A stretch of 64,000 nucleotides of DNA from Candidatus Arcticimaribacter forsetii (lineage in GTDB: Bacteria > Bacteroidota > Bacteroidia > Flavobacteriales > Flavobacteriaceae): NCBI RefSeq assembly GCF_910589745.1, contig NZ_OU342399.1, positions 1-64,000 on the forward strand. Reading direction: 5' to 3'. The position numbers were made by a program, and so were the translations under genes. Below the pieces are notes generated by a model. The model did no database searches. It saw nothing but the letters and a program-made list of their open reading frames with translations, and had not been told where the DNA came from. Shown piece by piece: positions 34,198-43,442 of this stretch. Every line of letters starts with the position of its first letter. Positions within the stretch are counted from its first letter, which is position 1.

Positions 34198-34725
34198 TTA
34201 TGCGTTCAATGCTGCGATTAGGTCTGCTTTTTTCATTGCAGAAATTCCAGTAATACCTTTAGCTTTAGCTAAGTCTTTCAATTCAGCAACTGTTTTTCCA
34301 CTCAAATCTTCTGCTTTTGGAGCAGCTGCTTTCTTTGGTGCAGCTTTTTTAGCAGCAGCAGGTGCTTTTGGAGCAGCTTCTTTCTTAGGAGCAGCAGCTT
34401 TCTTAGCACCTCCCTTTTCAGAAATGCTTTGAATTAAAATCTCAGTTAAAGATTGACGATGTCCGTTTTTTACACGGTATCCTTTTCTACGTTTTTTCTT
34501 GAAAACGATTACTTTGTCACCTTTTAGGTGCTTTACTACTTTTGCTTCTACAGAAGCTCCAGTAATAGCTGGGGCGCCAAGAGTCACTTTTGTACCGTCG
34601 TCTAATAGGTAAACTTTATCGAAAGAAACTGAACTTCCTTCTTCACCTTGTAAACGATGTACATAGACTTTTTGATCTTTTGCAACTTTAAATTGCTGCC
34701 CTGCTATCTCTACGATTGCGTACAT
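34198..34725 (-). CDS. rplU: 50S ribosomal protein L21 with C-terminal extension
   Basis: Residues 1-100 are a normal L21 (MYAIVEIAGQQFKVAKDQKV, then GDKVIVFKKKRRKGYRVKNG). The protein has 175 residues instead of about 103. The extra part is an alanine/lysine/proline-rich linker (about 105-140), then a small helical end: DLSGKTVAELKDLAKAKGI followed by SAMKKADLIAALNA. That end resembles the SAP/Rho N-terminal helix-extended-helix fold used to touch nucleic acids or RNA. Linkers of this kind are known in Bacteroidota L21. The gene leads rplU-rpmA from a strong promoter. Confidence 0.93.
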   Translation of the reverse strand: MYAIVEIAGQQFKVAKDQKVYVHRLQGEEGSSVSFDKVYLLDDGTKVTLGAPAITGASVEAKVVKHLKGDKVIVFKKKRRKGYRVKNGHRQSLTEILIQSISEKGGAKKAAAPKKEAAPKAPAAAKKAAPKKAAAPKAEDLSGKTVAELKDLAKAKGITGISAMKKADLIAALNA

Positions 34726-34744
34726 GTTATTTATTTTAAGACTG

Positions 34745-34775
34745 CAAATTTACAGTTTTATTGTTGATAACCAAA
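34745..34775 (-). promoter_or_regulatory. Bacteroidota promoter of rplU-rpmA
   Basis: Minus strand TTTG (34775-34772), exactly 19 nt, then TAAATTTG (34752-34745). A textbook match to the consensus. Transcription would start near 34739, about 13 nt before the ATG. Confidence 0.85.
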
Positions 34776-34798
34776 CGCTCTAACACTTTTTAGTGGTA

Positions 34799-36643
34799 TT
34801 AATTGTTAAAATCTGCATCTAATGATTCGTAAGATGAATTCATTGATTTGTATTCGGGTACGATATTTTTCATTTGTTGTACTAAAATATCATTAGATTT
34901 TCCTGAGTCTGCCTCAGAAATTAATTTTTGAATTTGTTCGATTTTCTCTAAGCTAAATAGTTCTTTTTCAGCGATATAAATCAGTTCGTTATGCGATTTT
35001 TTTAAACTTTCGTTATCCGTAAGAAGTTCTTCGTATAGCTTTTCCCCTGGTCTCAATCCTGTATATTCTATTTTAATGTCTTGGTGTTCATTTAGACCGG
35101 ACAAACGAATCATACTTACTGCCAAATCTTTTATTTTGACTGGTTTACCCATATCAAAAACATAAATTTCACCACCAATTCCAGTTGCTCCTGCCTCTAA
35201 TACCAATTGACATGCTTCTGTAATGGTCATGAAGAAACGGGTAATCTCGGGATGGGTAACAGTCACAGGTCCTCCTTTAGCTATTTGCTCTTTAAAAATT
35301 GGAACAACAGAACCATTGGACCCTAAGACGTTTCCAAAACGAGTGGTTATCAATTGAGTTTCAGAAGATTCAGAACGATTTGCAACATACATTTCTGCAA
35401 TTCGTTTTGACGCTCCCATAACATTGGATGGATTTACAGCCTTATCCGTAGAGATCATAACCAGGTGAGAAACCTTATTGCTTATGGAAACATCGACTAG
35501 GTTTATTGTTCCCAATATATTGTTGAGAATTGCAGCAGCTGGAGCAGATTCTGTCATGAATACATGTTTGTATGCAGCCGCATGAAACACAAGATCAATA
35601 GTATGTGTTTTAAAACATTGCTCTAAAGAATGTTTGTCGGTAACCGACGCTAATAAGAATTCGAATTTTGTTTTGTGTTTGGTTTCGATTAACTCGTTTT
35701 TTAAATCAAAAAGAGGAGTTTCAGCTTGGTCTAATAAAATTATTTTATGAGGCTGAAACTTTAAAAGTTGACGAACAATTTCACTCCCAATGGAACCAGC
35801 AGCTCCAGTTACAAGTATGGTTTTATCTTGGTATTGTAATACATTTTTTTGGAGGTCAATTTCTATGGTATCCCGTTTTAATAAATCTTCGATTATTATC
35901 GGTTTTAAATTCCCTTCTATTCCCTGACTATTTGCCCATTGATCAATTGCTGGAACTGTAAAAATCTTTACTTCGTTAGATTTAAAGTATTCAAAAATTT
36001 GATTCTTTCTTTTCTGACTAATCTTATCAGTAGTTATGATGACTTGATCAATATTTTGATGATCTAAAATCTTCTTCAATTTCTCGTCTAACCCAAAAAC
36101 AGAAATACCCTCTATGGTTCTTCCTACTTTAGTTTTGTCGTCATCTATAAAAGCAACAACATTGACAGAATTACTATCGTCTAAAGCCCGTTTTGCCATT
36201 AGACCATTACTCCCAGCTCCAAATAAAATTGTAGAAGTAAGCTTTTCTTCTTTTGAAACTTTAGCGTAAAGTAATTTTACAATTAACCTGTAAAACGTTA
36301 ATAACGAGAGACTAAAATAAAATAACAGTAAAATGTAATTGAAATGAGCCCTTGTATTTGCCTGAACATAAAAAGAATAAATTATCATGGATAAGGTTAA
36401 TCCCATTGTGATTTTACCGATGTCTATAACGGTTGTAAAGCGCAACAACATTCGGTAAGCTTTTACAATGGTCAAACAACCTAATGATAATAGTGTGAAA
36501 ACAATTTTATCCTGAAAAGAACGGATGACAAGATTGGATCCATTTAAATACAATAAAATTTCGATCGCTAATACAAGACAAATTCCGTCTAATACATAAG
36601 CGTATTTTTTTGAATAATGATATTTAAAAATCTTATCGAACAT
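34799..36643 (-). CDS. Membrane NDP-sugar 4,6-dehydratase (PglF/WbpM/CapD type)
   Basis: This 614-residue protein has four N-terminal membrane helices (within the first ~125 residues), a nucleotide-binding region (FGAGSNGLMAKRAL), and a C-terminal SDR domain (TGAAGSIGSEIVRQL). The active-site region reads STDKAVNPSNVMGASKR, with Met where most SDRs have Tyr, as in WbpM/PglF. It should make UDP-2-acetamido-2,6-dideoxy-4-keto-glucose from UDP-GlcNAc at the membrane. With the adjacent aminotransferase and acetyltransferase this gives UDP-di-N-acetylbacillosamine. It is the last gene of the glycan cluster. Confidence 0.92.
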   Translation of the reverse strand: MFDKIFKYHYSKKYAYVLDGICLVLAIEILLYLNGSNLVIRSFQDKIVFTLLSLGCLTIVKAYRMLLRFTTVIDIGKITMGLTLSMIIYSFYVQANTRAHFNYILLLFYFSLSLLTFYRLIVKLLYAKVSKEEKLTSTILFGAGSNGLMAKRALDDSNSVNVVAFIDDDKTKVGRTIEGISVFGLDEKLKKILDHQNIDQVIITTDKISQKRKNQIFEYFKSNEVKIFTVPAIDQWANSQGIEGNLKPIIIEDLLKRDTIEIDLQKNVLQYQDKTILVTGAAGSIGSEIVRQLLKFQPHKIILLDQAETPLFDLKNELIETKHKTKFEFLLASVTDKHSLEQCFKTHTIDLVFHAAAYKHVFMTESAPAAAILNNILGTINLVDVSISNKVSHLVMISTDKAVNPSNVMGASKRIAEMYVANRSESSETQLITTRFGNVLGSNGSVVPIFKEQIAKGGPVTVTHPEITRFFMTITEACQLVLEAGATGIGGEIYVFDMGKPVKIKDLAVSMIRLSGLNEHQDIKIEYTGLRPGEKLYEELLTDNESLKKSHNELIYIAEKELFSLEKIEQIQKLISEADSGKSNDILVQQMKNIVPEYKSMNSSYESLDADFNN

Positions 36644-36655
36644 AGAAAGCTATGG

Positions 36656-37792
36656 TTATTGGTCTAGAAAGCTTAAAATTGTATTTTGAATTCTATCTTT
36701 CTCCTGCAGGGTTAAATTACTCCCCGAAGGTAAGCATAATCCTTTTTGAAAAAGTTCTTCTGCTATTTTACCTCCAAAAAATTGTTTGTTTTTATATAGA
36801 GGCTGTAAATGCATTGGTTTCCAGAGAGGTCGGCTTTCTATGTTTTCTTGTTCTAAATGAATTCGAAACTGATCTGGATTTAATTTTTTGTTTTTTTCTT
36901 GGTCAAAAACTACACAGCTAAGCCACCGATTTGAAAAAAATCCTTTTGGTTCTTCAAGAAAATGTACTCCCTCAACCTCTTTAAACAAATCCTGGTAGAA
37001 CGCATGATTTTCACGTTTAGCCTTAACTCGATCTTCTAATACTTCGAGCTGACCTACTCCAATTGCCGCTGAAATGTTGGACATTCTGTAATTATACCCT
37101 ACAGTAGAATGTTCATAATGAGGAGCATCATCTCTAGCCTGAGTTGATAAAAAACGAGCCTTATTTATGGCAATTTCATCATTAGACTGAAGAGCTCCAC
37201 CACCGGAAGTAGTGATTATTTTATTTCCATTAAAACTTAAAACACCAAATGCGCCAAAAGAACTACAAGGTTTTCCGTTAATTGAAGATCCTAATGCCTC
37301 TGCTGCATCTTCAATTATGGGGATTTCATATTGTTCCGATATTGCAGTAATTTCTTTCATCTTAGCTGGCATTCCGTATAAATGAACCACCAAGATCGCT
37401 TTTGGTTTTTTACCTTGATTTAGATGATGCTTGATTGCAGTTTCTAGTGCTTCGGGACACATATTCCAAGTTTCAGGTTCAGAATCTATAAAAACAGGTT
37501 CTGCATTTTGATATGAAATTGGATTTGAAGACCCTATAAAAGTAAAGGACTGGCATAGAACAACATCACCTGTTCCAACTTCTAGTAAGCGGAGTGCCAA
37601 ATGTATTGCTGCAGTGCCAGACTGAACAACAGCTGTATGTTTTACTTTAGTACAAGCAGAGAGGTTTTCCTCAAATTTATTGATAAAAGGTCCAACCGGA
37701 GCAACCCAATTCGTTACAAACGCTTCTTGAACATTTTTCAACTCCACTGTCCCCATATGAGGTGAAGAAAGCCATATTTTAGATTTACCCAT
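36656..37792 (-). CDS. DegT/DnrJ/EryC1/StrS aminotransferase (PglE-like)
   Basis: This PLP enzyme transfers an amino group to a 4-keto sugar nucleotide. The frame is open further upstream, but ATG 37792 (MGKSKIWLSSPHMG) matches the family start and overlaps the upstream stop by 8 nt, giving 378 residues. Visible motifs: VQSGTAAIHLALRLL, EDAAEALGSSINGKPCSSFG, and LSFNGNKIITTSGGGAL with the PLP lysine in FNGNK. It sits between PglF-like and PglD-like genes, so UDP-4-amino-4,6-dideoxy-GlcNAc formation is likely. Confidence 0.9.
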   Translation of the reverse strand: MGKSKIWLSSPHMGTVELKNVQEAFVTNWVAPVGPFINKFEENLSACTKVKHTAVVQSGTAAIHLALRLLEVGTGDVVLCQSFTFIGSSNPISYQNAEPVFIDSEPETWNMCPEALETAIKHHLNQGKKPKAILVVHLYGMPAKMKEITAISEQYEIPIIEDAAEALGSSINGKPCSSFGAFGVLSFNGNKIITTSGGGALQSNDEIAINKARFLSTQARDDAPHYEHSTVGYNYRMSNISAAIGVGQLEVLEDRVKAKRENHAFYQDLFKEVEGVHFLEEPKGFFSNRWLSCVVFDQEKNKKLNPDQFRIHLEQENIESRPLWKPMHLQPLYKNKQFFGGKIAEELFQKGLCLPSGSNLTLQEKDRIQNTILSFLDQ

Positions 37793-38402
37793 TTGATTTA
37801 ATAATTTTTCCTGGAGCACCAACAACTGTTGATCCATCCGGAATGTCACTTACAACAACAGAACCAGCACCGATAGTTACATTCGCTCCAATTTTTATTT
37901 GAGGCAATACAACGGAACCTACTCCAATTAAGGTTCCTTTTCCAACCTCAACACCACCACATAAAGTTACTTTAGGTGCTATATGTACAAAATCTGCGAT
38001 TGTACAATCGTGATCAATACTGCTTGAGGTATTGATGATTACGTGTTTTCCAACCTTACTCCCCCTCTGAATTACAGAATGATGCATAACCACAGTTCCT
38101 AAATCTACGGAAGATAATCGGTCTACGGTTGCGGAAGGATGAATTAGGATTCCAAAATCATGGGTAATTCCAACTGCTATTTTTTCACGTAATTTATTAT
38201 CCCCTATGGCTATAACTGCGAGAGAATCAGATGCAATTTCTGAGTTATATTGCCCTAAATTTTCAATCCCGTCTAGTGATTTAAGTTTCTCGTTACTGTC
38301 AAAAAACCCGGAAACAGTTCCCTTGTCTTGTGCTTCGACAATACTTGATACTACTCGAGAATGACCTCCACCTCCAATAAGAATGTATTTAGTTGTTTCC
38401 AT
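37785..38402 (-). CDS. Sugar O/N-acetyltransferase (PglD/NeuD family)
   Basis: This 205-residue protein has an N-terminal nucleotide-like fold (YILIGGGGHSRVVSSIVEA) and a C-terminal left-handed beta-helix of hexapeptide repeats: VNTSSSIDHDCTIADFVHI-like turns, then GVEVGKGTLIGVGSVVLP and IGAGSVVVSDI. His in SSIDHDC is the usual catalytic base. In this setting it should acetylate the 4-amino group to finish UDP-di-N-acetylbacillosamine. It overlaps the sugar transferase gene by 14 nt and the aminotransferase by 8 nt, a tight co-translated trio. Confidence 0.9.
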   Translation of the reverse strand: METTKYILIGGGGHSRVVSSIVEAQDKGTVSGFFDSNEKLKSLDGIENLGQYNSEIASDSLAVIAIGDNKLREKIAVGITHDFGILIHPSATVDRLSSVDLGTVVMHHSVIQRGSKVGKHVIINTSSSIDHDCTIADFVHIAPKVTLCGGVEVGKGTLIGVGSVVLPQIKIGANVTIGAGSVVVSDIPDGSTVVGAPGKIIKSNG

Positions 38403-38997
38403 TAAATCGTTCCATTGTAATAAGACTTGAGGAATTAACCTCTTTAGTCTTGAATATTTTTCCTGCAGTCAGGAATACTATTTTTATATCTAATATAAAA
38501 CTTTGATTTTCTATATACCAAAGGTCGTACTCAAATTTTTGTTTCCAAGTTATTGTATTCCTACCTTTTACTTGTGCCCAACCCGTTATTCCTGGCTTTA
38601 CCTCATGTCTTTTTAGCTGTTCTTTACTGTATAAAGGTACATATTCTGGCAATAAAGGCCGTGGCCCAACAAAACTCATTTCCCCTTTTAATACATTCCA
38701 CAACTGCGGAAGTTCATCCAAGGAAAGTTTTCTAATTATTTTACCCAAAGGAGTCATACGTTTGTTATCTGGTAATAATTCCCCTTTTTCGTTGCGGGTA
38801 TCCCGCATTGTTTTTAGTTTATAGATGGTAAATAATCGAGTTTGATAACCCGGACGGATTTGACTAAAAAAAGGCGTACCTCTATTTTGAATGAGTAGTA
38901 GAAACGCTAAAAATAACAGTAGTGGAAACAAAATACATAAGAGTATTAATGCTAGACTAAAATCAAAAAAGGGTTTTACAAATCTTCTATACATCAC
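38389..38997 (-). CDS. Undecaprenyl-phosphate sugar phosphotransferase (PglC-like)
   Basis: This 202-residue bacterial sugar transferase carries one N-terminal hydrophobic helix (about 10-32, LALILLCILFPLLLFLAFLL), then FTIYKLKTMRD, the conserved KLSLDELPQLWNVLKGEMSF (20 residues), GPRPLL, and KPGITGWAQVKGRN. The small form matches PglC. It attaches a sugar phosphate, probably di-N-acetylbacillosamine-1-phosphate, to undecaprenyl phosphate and starts glycan assembly. It overlaps both neighbours. Confidence 0.92.
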   Translation of the reverse strand: MMYRRFVKPFFDFSLALILLCILFPLLLFLAFLLLIQNRGTPFFSQIRPGYQTRLFTIYKLKTMRDTRNEKGELLPDNKRMTPLGKIIRKLSLDELPQLWNVLKGEMSFVGPRPLLPEYVPLYSKEQLKRHEVKPGITGWAQVKGRNTITWKQKFEYDLWYIENQSFILDIKIVFLTAGKIFKTKEVNSSSLITMERFNGNN

Positions 38998-40141
38998 GCT
39001 CTAGTCCTTTATATTCTTCTAGTAAAAGGTACCAAAAAACTTTTCGTTCAAATTTAGTTTTAATAAGCGCTCGTATCTCTGTTTTATTAAGTTTTATTTG
39101 GTTTGGATCAGTGCTAATTAATTCCATTTTCTCTTGAAGAATGCTGCTGTTTTTTGAGGGGATAATTAAACCATTGTCACCGGAACTTATAATTTCATTA
39201 CAGCCATTAATATCTGAAACAATACAAGGAATCCCCATTGCATTTGCCTGAAGCACTACGTTTGGAAATCCTTCGCGGTAACTTGGAAATGTAAACACAT
39301 TTGCAATCGATAGGTACGGTCGAATATCGTTCTGAAAACCGACCTCAATGATGTTCTCATTCAATTCTATACTGTGAAGTGTTTCCGGAAGAAGTGGGTC
39401 TAAATCTGCTTCTGTGTGTCCAACCAATATGAGTTTAACAGCCCTATTTTTATCTGAAATAGCAGCGAAAGCTTCTATTAATTCGTCAATCCCTTTATCT
39501 TTTACCAGGCGGCCTACAAAACAGTAAACATAGTCCGTAGACTTGATGTGTAACTCCTTTTTTAGGGCCTCCTTTTGGTTCTCTGATACTTGATCTGGAT
39601 CAAAGTAAGTAGTGTCTATTCCGTTAGAAGATCCAGAACCTAAAACTTTGAGCTTAGTCGCTTTACAAAACGCACTTTGAATTATAAAATCTTGTAGTCC
39701 TTTTGAGTTTGGATAAACCTTGGTTGCACAAGAATAAGTGATTCGCTCCGCTAGGTTTAGAATGCGTCTTTTAAAACCTGTTGCTTCCATAAGCGGCATT
39801 CCTGCAACGGTATGCATACGGACAGGAACTCGAGCTATATAAGCGGCTAACATTCCAATAATTCCTGCTTTTGGGGTGTGCGAATGAACAAAATTAGGTT
39901 GTTCTTTCCGTAAGAAACGAACCAATTGAACCAAACACCTTAAATCTTGTAAAGGGGTTATCTTTCTTGTCATTTCTAAAGGAAAACATTTTACCCCTTG
40001 TTCAGATGCTATTTTTGATAAGCTATTTTCATCGGAAGAAACTAAAGTAATATCGAAATACGAGCTAAAAAAACGCGGTTGATTCTCTAATAATTTCTCA
40101 AGAGACAGTGGAACCGTAGTAATTCGAATTAGTTTTTTCAC
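38987..40141 (-). CDS. Glycosyltransferase family 4 (PglA-like)
   Basis: This 384-residue GT-B enzyme adds a second sugar to the lipid-linked first sugar. The start (MKKLIRITTVPLSLEKLLEN), FVHSHTPKAGIIGMLAAY and RMHTVAGMPL resemble PglA, and the C-terminal donor site has VYCFVGRLVKDKGIDELIEAF, then FTFPSYREGFPNVVLQANAM with the EX7E pair. It overlaps the PglC-like gene by 11 nt, which fits the two acting in sequence. Donor sugar is unknown; UDP-GalNAc or UDP-GalNAcA is plausible given the nearby genes. Confidence 0.88.
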   Translation of the reverse strand: MKKLIRITTVPLSLEKLLENQPRFFSSYFDITLVSSDENSLSKIASEQGVKCFPLEMTRKITPLQDLRCLVQLVRFLRKEQPNFVHSHTPKAGIIGMLAAYIARVPVRMHTVAGMPLMEATGFKRRILNLAERITYSCATKVYPNSKGLQDFIIQSAFCKATKLKVLGSGSSNGIDTTYFDPDQVSENQKEALKKELHIKSTDYVYCFVGRLVKDKGIDELIEAFAAISDKNRAVKLILVGHTEADLDPLLPETLHSIELNENIIEVGFQNDIRPYLSIANVFTFPSYREGFPNVVLQANAMGIPCIVSDINGCNEIISSGDNGLIIPSKNSSILQEKMELISTDPNQIKLNKTEIRALIKTKFERKVFWYLLLEEYKGLERDV

Positions 40142-40160
40142 TCCGTAAATATAGTAAATC

Positions 40161-41213
40161 TTAAAGAGCGATAAACTCCTTGTATTCTTTAACCGTATGA
40201 GAAAAATCTAGGAGTTTGAGTTGTTTTTGGATTGCATCTGATTTTTTTTCTGGAGAAGGGGGAATATCCGTTATGTGGGTTAATAAACTAATAAATTCTT
40301 TTTGATTTTTCACATTGTACCCTAAATCGTATTCATCTAAAATTAATTTAGAATCTCCTGCCTCAAAACCTACAATTGGAGTACCTGAAACAGATGCCTC
40401 TACCAATACATTGGGATATCCTTCGGTGTAAGAGGTAAAAAGTAAAACTGCTGCTTTCTGGTAAAGTTCACTGATATTAGAAACGTTCCCTGCTAAGAAA
40501 ACTTTAGTTTTTAATCCATCCGGAATCATTGAATCTTTCCAACCCCCTCCCGCAATTGTTAGGCTATAGTTTTCATTCCTTCTAAAAAAATCTTGTGCAA
40601 TTTTAATTAATCTATCGGGACCTTTTACAGGATCATATCTGCCTACATAAAGTAAAAAAGGTGGTTCGGTGTTTTCTGTTTTTTTCTCTAAAGAGGTCAT
40701 TTTTTTTGCCAGCCTATTCTGAATGACAACACTGTTTTTCTTTGAAAAAAAATACTTTTCATGAATATCTTTTGAGCTATATGCGCAATAAATAATTTTA
40801 GGGTTTCTCAAACGAGAATAAAAACCAAATCCAAACAGAGCAAGTTTTTGATAGATCTGATTCCATCTAAAACTAGAGTGTCTGATGTTCCAAATAATTG
40901 GGTTGCTGGTTTTTAGTCGATACTTTATTCTGTGTGAAAAAAGTATACTAGGATACATCCAGGCTAAAATTGGTGCTTCTGGGTTTTTTAAAATGGTTTC
41001 ATTTACCAAATTAAAATTTTTCTTATAATCTAGAACCTTGGCGTAATTAGAGACTTTGGCATAATGAAAATCATTCGTTGTTCCCTGAATTATAATTATA
41101 TACTGAGTTAAACCTTCTTCAGATAATTCCTTTACAAGACGAGAAAGAACAGTCTCTGCCCCTCCATTTTGTAACGTCGGAATGATATGGATTAGTGTTT
41201 TCAAAACAGACAA
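40161..41213 (-). CDS. Glycosyltransferase family 4/1
   Basis: This 350-residue GT-B enzyme begins LKTLIHIIPTLQNGGAETVL, the GGAE motif of GT4. The C-terminal donor domain includes FLLYVGRYDPVKGPDRLIKIA and LLFTSYTEGYPNVLVEASVSG, with the usual EX7E glutamates. No membrane helix is visible. It sits between the PglA-like enzyme and the UDP-sugar dehydrogenase. It likely adds a further sugar of the repeat or oligosaccharide. Donor and linkage cannot be told. Confidence 0.88.
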   Translation of the reverse strand: MSVLKTLIHIIPTLQNGGAETVLSRLVKELSEEGLTQYIIIIQGTTNDFHYAKVSNYAKVLDYKKNFNLVNETILKNPEAPILAWMYPSILFSHRIKYRLKTSNPIIWNIRHSSFRWNQIYQKLALFGFGFYSRLRNPKIIYCAYSSKDIHEKYFFSKKNSVVIQNRLAKKMTSLEKKTENTEPPFLLYVGRYDPVKGPDRLIKIAQDFFRRNENYSLTIAGGGWKDSMIPDGLKTKVFLAGNVSNISELYQKAAVLLFTSYTEGYPNVLVEASVSGTPIVGFEAGDSKLILDEYDLGYNVKNQKEFISLLTHITDIPPSPEKKSDAIQKQLKLLDFSHTVKEYKEFIAL

Positions 41214-42476
41214 TTAAAGATATAAAAAATCAGGGTCGTCATAAAAGCCTTTTACATCAAATACAACTCCTTCATTAGCAAGTAAATCTTTAGGATTAAT
41301 TGATTTAAAACTGCTGTGTGAGACTGCCAAAATTACTACATCGTAGTGCTTGTTAGCTGGTTCTTTTAACTTTTCAAAACCATATTCTTTTACAAAAACC
41401 TCAGCATCCGCTTCGGGATCAAAAACATCTACCAAGAATCCAAATTCACGGAGTTCTTTATATACATCTACTACTTTTGAATTCCTTAAATCAGGGCAAT
41501 TTTCTTTGAAGGTTGCCCCTAGAATTAATGCCTTTGCGTTTTGACTTGTTTTGTTTTGTTTTAGTAGCTGTTTTACAATCTGACTTACAATAAAAGTAGG
41601 CATGGAATCATTAATTCTTCTCCCTGCTAAAATCATTTCAGGAGTGTATCCCAATGCTTCCGATTTGAATGCTAAATAATAGGGGTCTACTCCAATGCAG
41701 TGACCTCCTACCAGTCCAGGGAAGAAATTTAAAAAATTCCACTTTGTCCCAGCAGCTTTGAGTACCTCGTTAGTATCTATTCCCATCTTACTGAAGATGA
41801 TAGAAAGTTCGTTTACAAAAGCAATATTGATGTCTCTTTGTGTGTTTTCAATGACCTTTGCTGCTTCAGCAGTTTGTATGGTTGGTGCTTCGTATATTCC
41901 TGCTTCTATGATTGATCCGTACAGTTCGGAAAGATCTTTAAGAGTTTCGGGAGTTGAACCAGACACCACTTTTGTAATCTTAGTAATGGTGTGTTTTTTG
42001 TCTCCCGGATTTATTCGCTCCGGACTATAGCCTACATAAAAATCTTTGTTGAATTTTAAACCGGTTTTCTCTTCCAGAATCGGAACACACACTTCTTCTG
42101 TTACACCAGGGTATACTGTAGATTCATATACGACTGTATCTCCTTTTTTAAGAACCTTAGAGACTGATTCTGTTGCTTTGACCACTGGAGTGAGGTCAGG
42201 ACTTTTACTTGAAGTTACAGGTGTTGGAACAGTAACAATAAAGGTTGTGCAATCGGAAACATCTTCAAGAACTGTGGTTAGCTTTAAAGAGCCTCCTATT
42301 ACTTTATCTAGTTGTTCGGGTGTTAATTCATTGGTTGAATCTAAGCCTTTGTTTAATTCTGTTATTCTCTTTTCATTGATATCAAAACCTATCACTTGGT
42401 ATTTTGATGCAAAAGCTGCTGCTAGGGGAAGCCCAACATAGCCTAGTCCGATTATTGCGATTTTGAGGTCTTTCAT
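41214..42476 (-). CDS. UDP-HexNAc 6-dehydrogenase (WbpO/TviB type)
   Basis: This enzyme oxidises UDP-GalNAc or UDP-GlcNAc to the uronic acid. Starting at ATG 42476 (TAATG overlap with the epimerase stop) the protein has 420 residues. It shows the N-terminal NAD loop IGLGYVGLPLAAAFA, TPVTSSKSPDL, ESTVYPGVTEEVC, and the catalytic cysteine in GLVGGHCIGVDPYYLA. The TviB/WbpO subfamily is favoured over UDP-ManNAc dehydrogenase because the partner is a WbpP/TviC-like epimerase. Together they would make UDP-GalNAcA. Confidence 0.9.
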   Translation of the reverse strand: MKDLKIAIIGLGYVGLPLAAAFASKYQVIGFDINEKRITELNKGLDSTNELTPEQLDKVIGGSLKLTTVLEDVSDCTTFIVTVPTPVTSSKSPDLTPVVKATESVSKVLKKGDTVVYESTVYPGVTEEVCVPILEEKTGLKFNKDFYVGYSPERINPGDKKHTITKITKVVSGSTPETLKDLSELYGSIIEAGIYEAPTIQTAEAAKVIENTQRDINIAFVNELSIIFSKMGIDTNEVLKAAGTKWNFLNFFPGLVGGHCIGVDPYYLAFKSEALGYTPEMILAGRRINDSMPTFIVSQIVKQLLKQNKTSQNAKALILGATFKENCPDLRNSKVVDVYKELREFGFLVDVFDPEADAEVFVKEYGFEKLKEPANKHYDVVILAVSHSSFKSINPKDLLANEGVVFDVKGFYDDPDFLYL

Positions 42477-43441
42477 TATTTTAAATTCTTGTGGTACCAA
42501 GTTAATGATTCTTTTAACCCTTTTTCAAACGTATGAGTTGGGTTGTAGTTTAATAAATTTTGTGCCTTTTTAATGCTTGCCTGTGAATGTGGAATATCTC
42601 CATTTCGGTCAGGACCAAATTTAATTTCAATTTTTCTTATGGAAGAATCAAATTGAGAAAGTCCTTCACGGATTAATTTTGTCATTTCTAAAATCGTAAC
42701 ACGATCCCCAACTGCCGTATTATAAATCTGGTTAATTGCTCTGGAATTTTTGGTTGTTATTGCCAAATGATTCATTTGAATTACATTGTCTATATAGGTA
42801 AAATCACGTGAAAAAGAACCATCTCCATTAATCTGAGGAGATTCTCCTTTTAAAAATTGTCCTACAAATTTTGGAATTACTGCTGCATAGGCACCATTTG
42901 GATCTTGTCTTCTCCCAAAGACATTAAAATACCTAAGGCCAATAGTTTCTAGCCCATAAGCTGAGCTGTAAATATCCGCATAAAGTTCGTTTACATACTT
43001 AGTAATCGCATAAGGAGATAATGGCTTTCCTATGTTTTTTTCAACTTTAGGCAATGCCTTAGAATCTCCATAAGTCGATGATGAAGCTGCGTATACAAAT
43101 CGTTTAATGTTATTTTGCCTGCTAGCTTCTAGCATATTCAAAAAACCATTAACATTTACCTCATTTGAGGTAATTGGATCTAACAAAGATCGAGGAACTG
43201 ACCCTAATGCAGCTTGGTGTAAAACATAGTCTTTACCCTCAGTGGCCTTGAGACAGCTATCAAAATCTCGAATATCCCCTTCTATAAAAGAGAATTTGGG
43301 ATGTTCTTTAAATTCATTGAGATTGTAGGCATGCCCAGTGGAAAAGTTATCTAGACCTATAACAGTATATCCTTTCTCAAGCATATACTCACATAAGTTA
43401 GCGCCAATGAAGCCAGCTGCTCCGGTGATTAGTATTTTCAA
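42476..43441 (-). CDS. UDP-GlcNAc 4-epimerase (WbpP/TviC type)
   Basis: This 321-residue extended SDR begins [21 protein letters not shown] with the Gly-rich NAD loop, and has [23 protein letters not shown], a YxxxK site ([12 protein letters not shown]), and [20 protein letters not shown]. These segments match the UDP-N-acetylhexosamine epimerases WbpP and TviC. It should interconvert UDP-GlcNAc and UDP-GalNAc (or their uronic acids). It is one base overlapped with the dehydrogenase gene, so the two act as a pair. Confidence 0.9.
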   Translation of the reverse strand: MKILITGAAGFIGANLCEYMLEKGYTVIGLDNFSTGHAYNLNEFKEHPKFSFIEGDIRDFDSCLKATEGKDYVLHQAALGSVPRSLLDPITSNEVNVNGFLNMLEASRQNNIKRFVYAASSSTYGDSKALPKVEKNIGKPLSPYAITKYVNELYADIYSSAYGLETIGLRYFNVFGRRQDPNGAYAAVIPKFVGQFLKGESPQINGDGSFSRDFTYIDNVIQMNHLAITTKNSRAINQIYNTAVGDRVTILEMTKLIREGLSQFDSSIRKIEIKFGPDRNGDIPHSQASIKKAQNLLNYNPTHTFEKGLKESLTWYHKNLK

Positions 43442-43442
43442 T

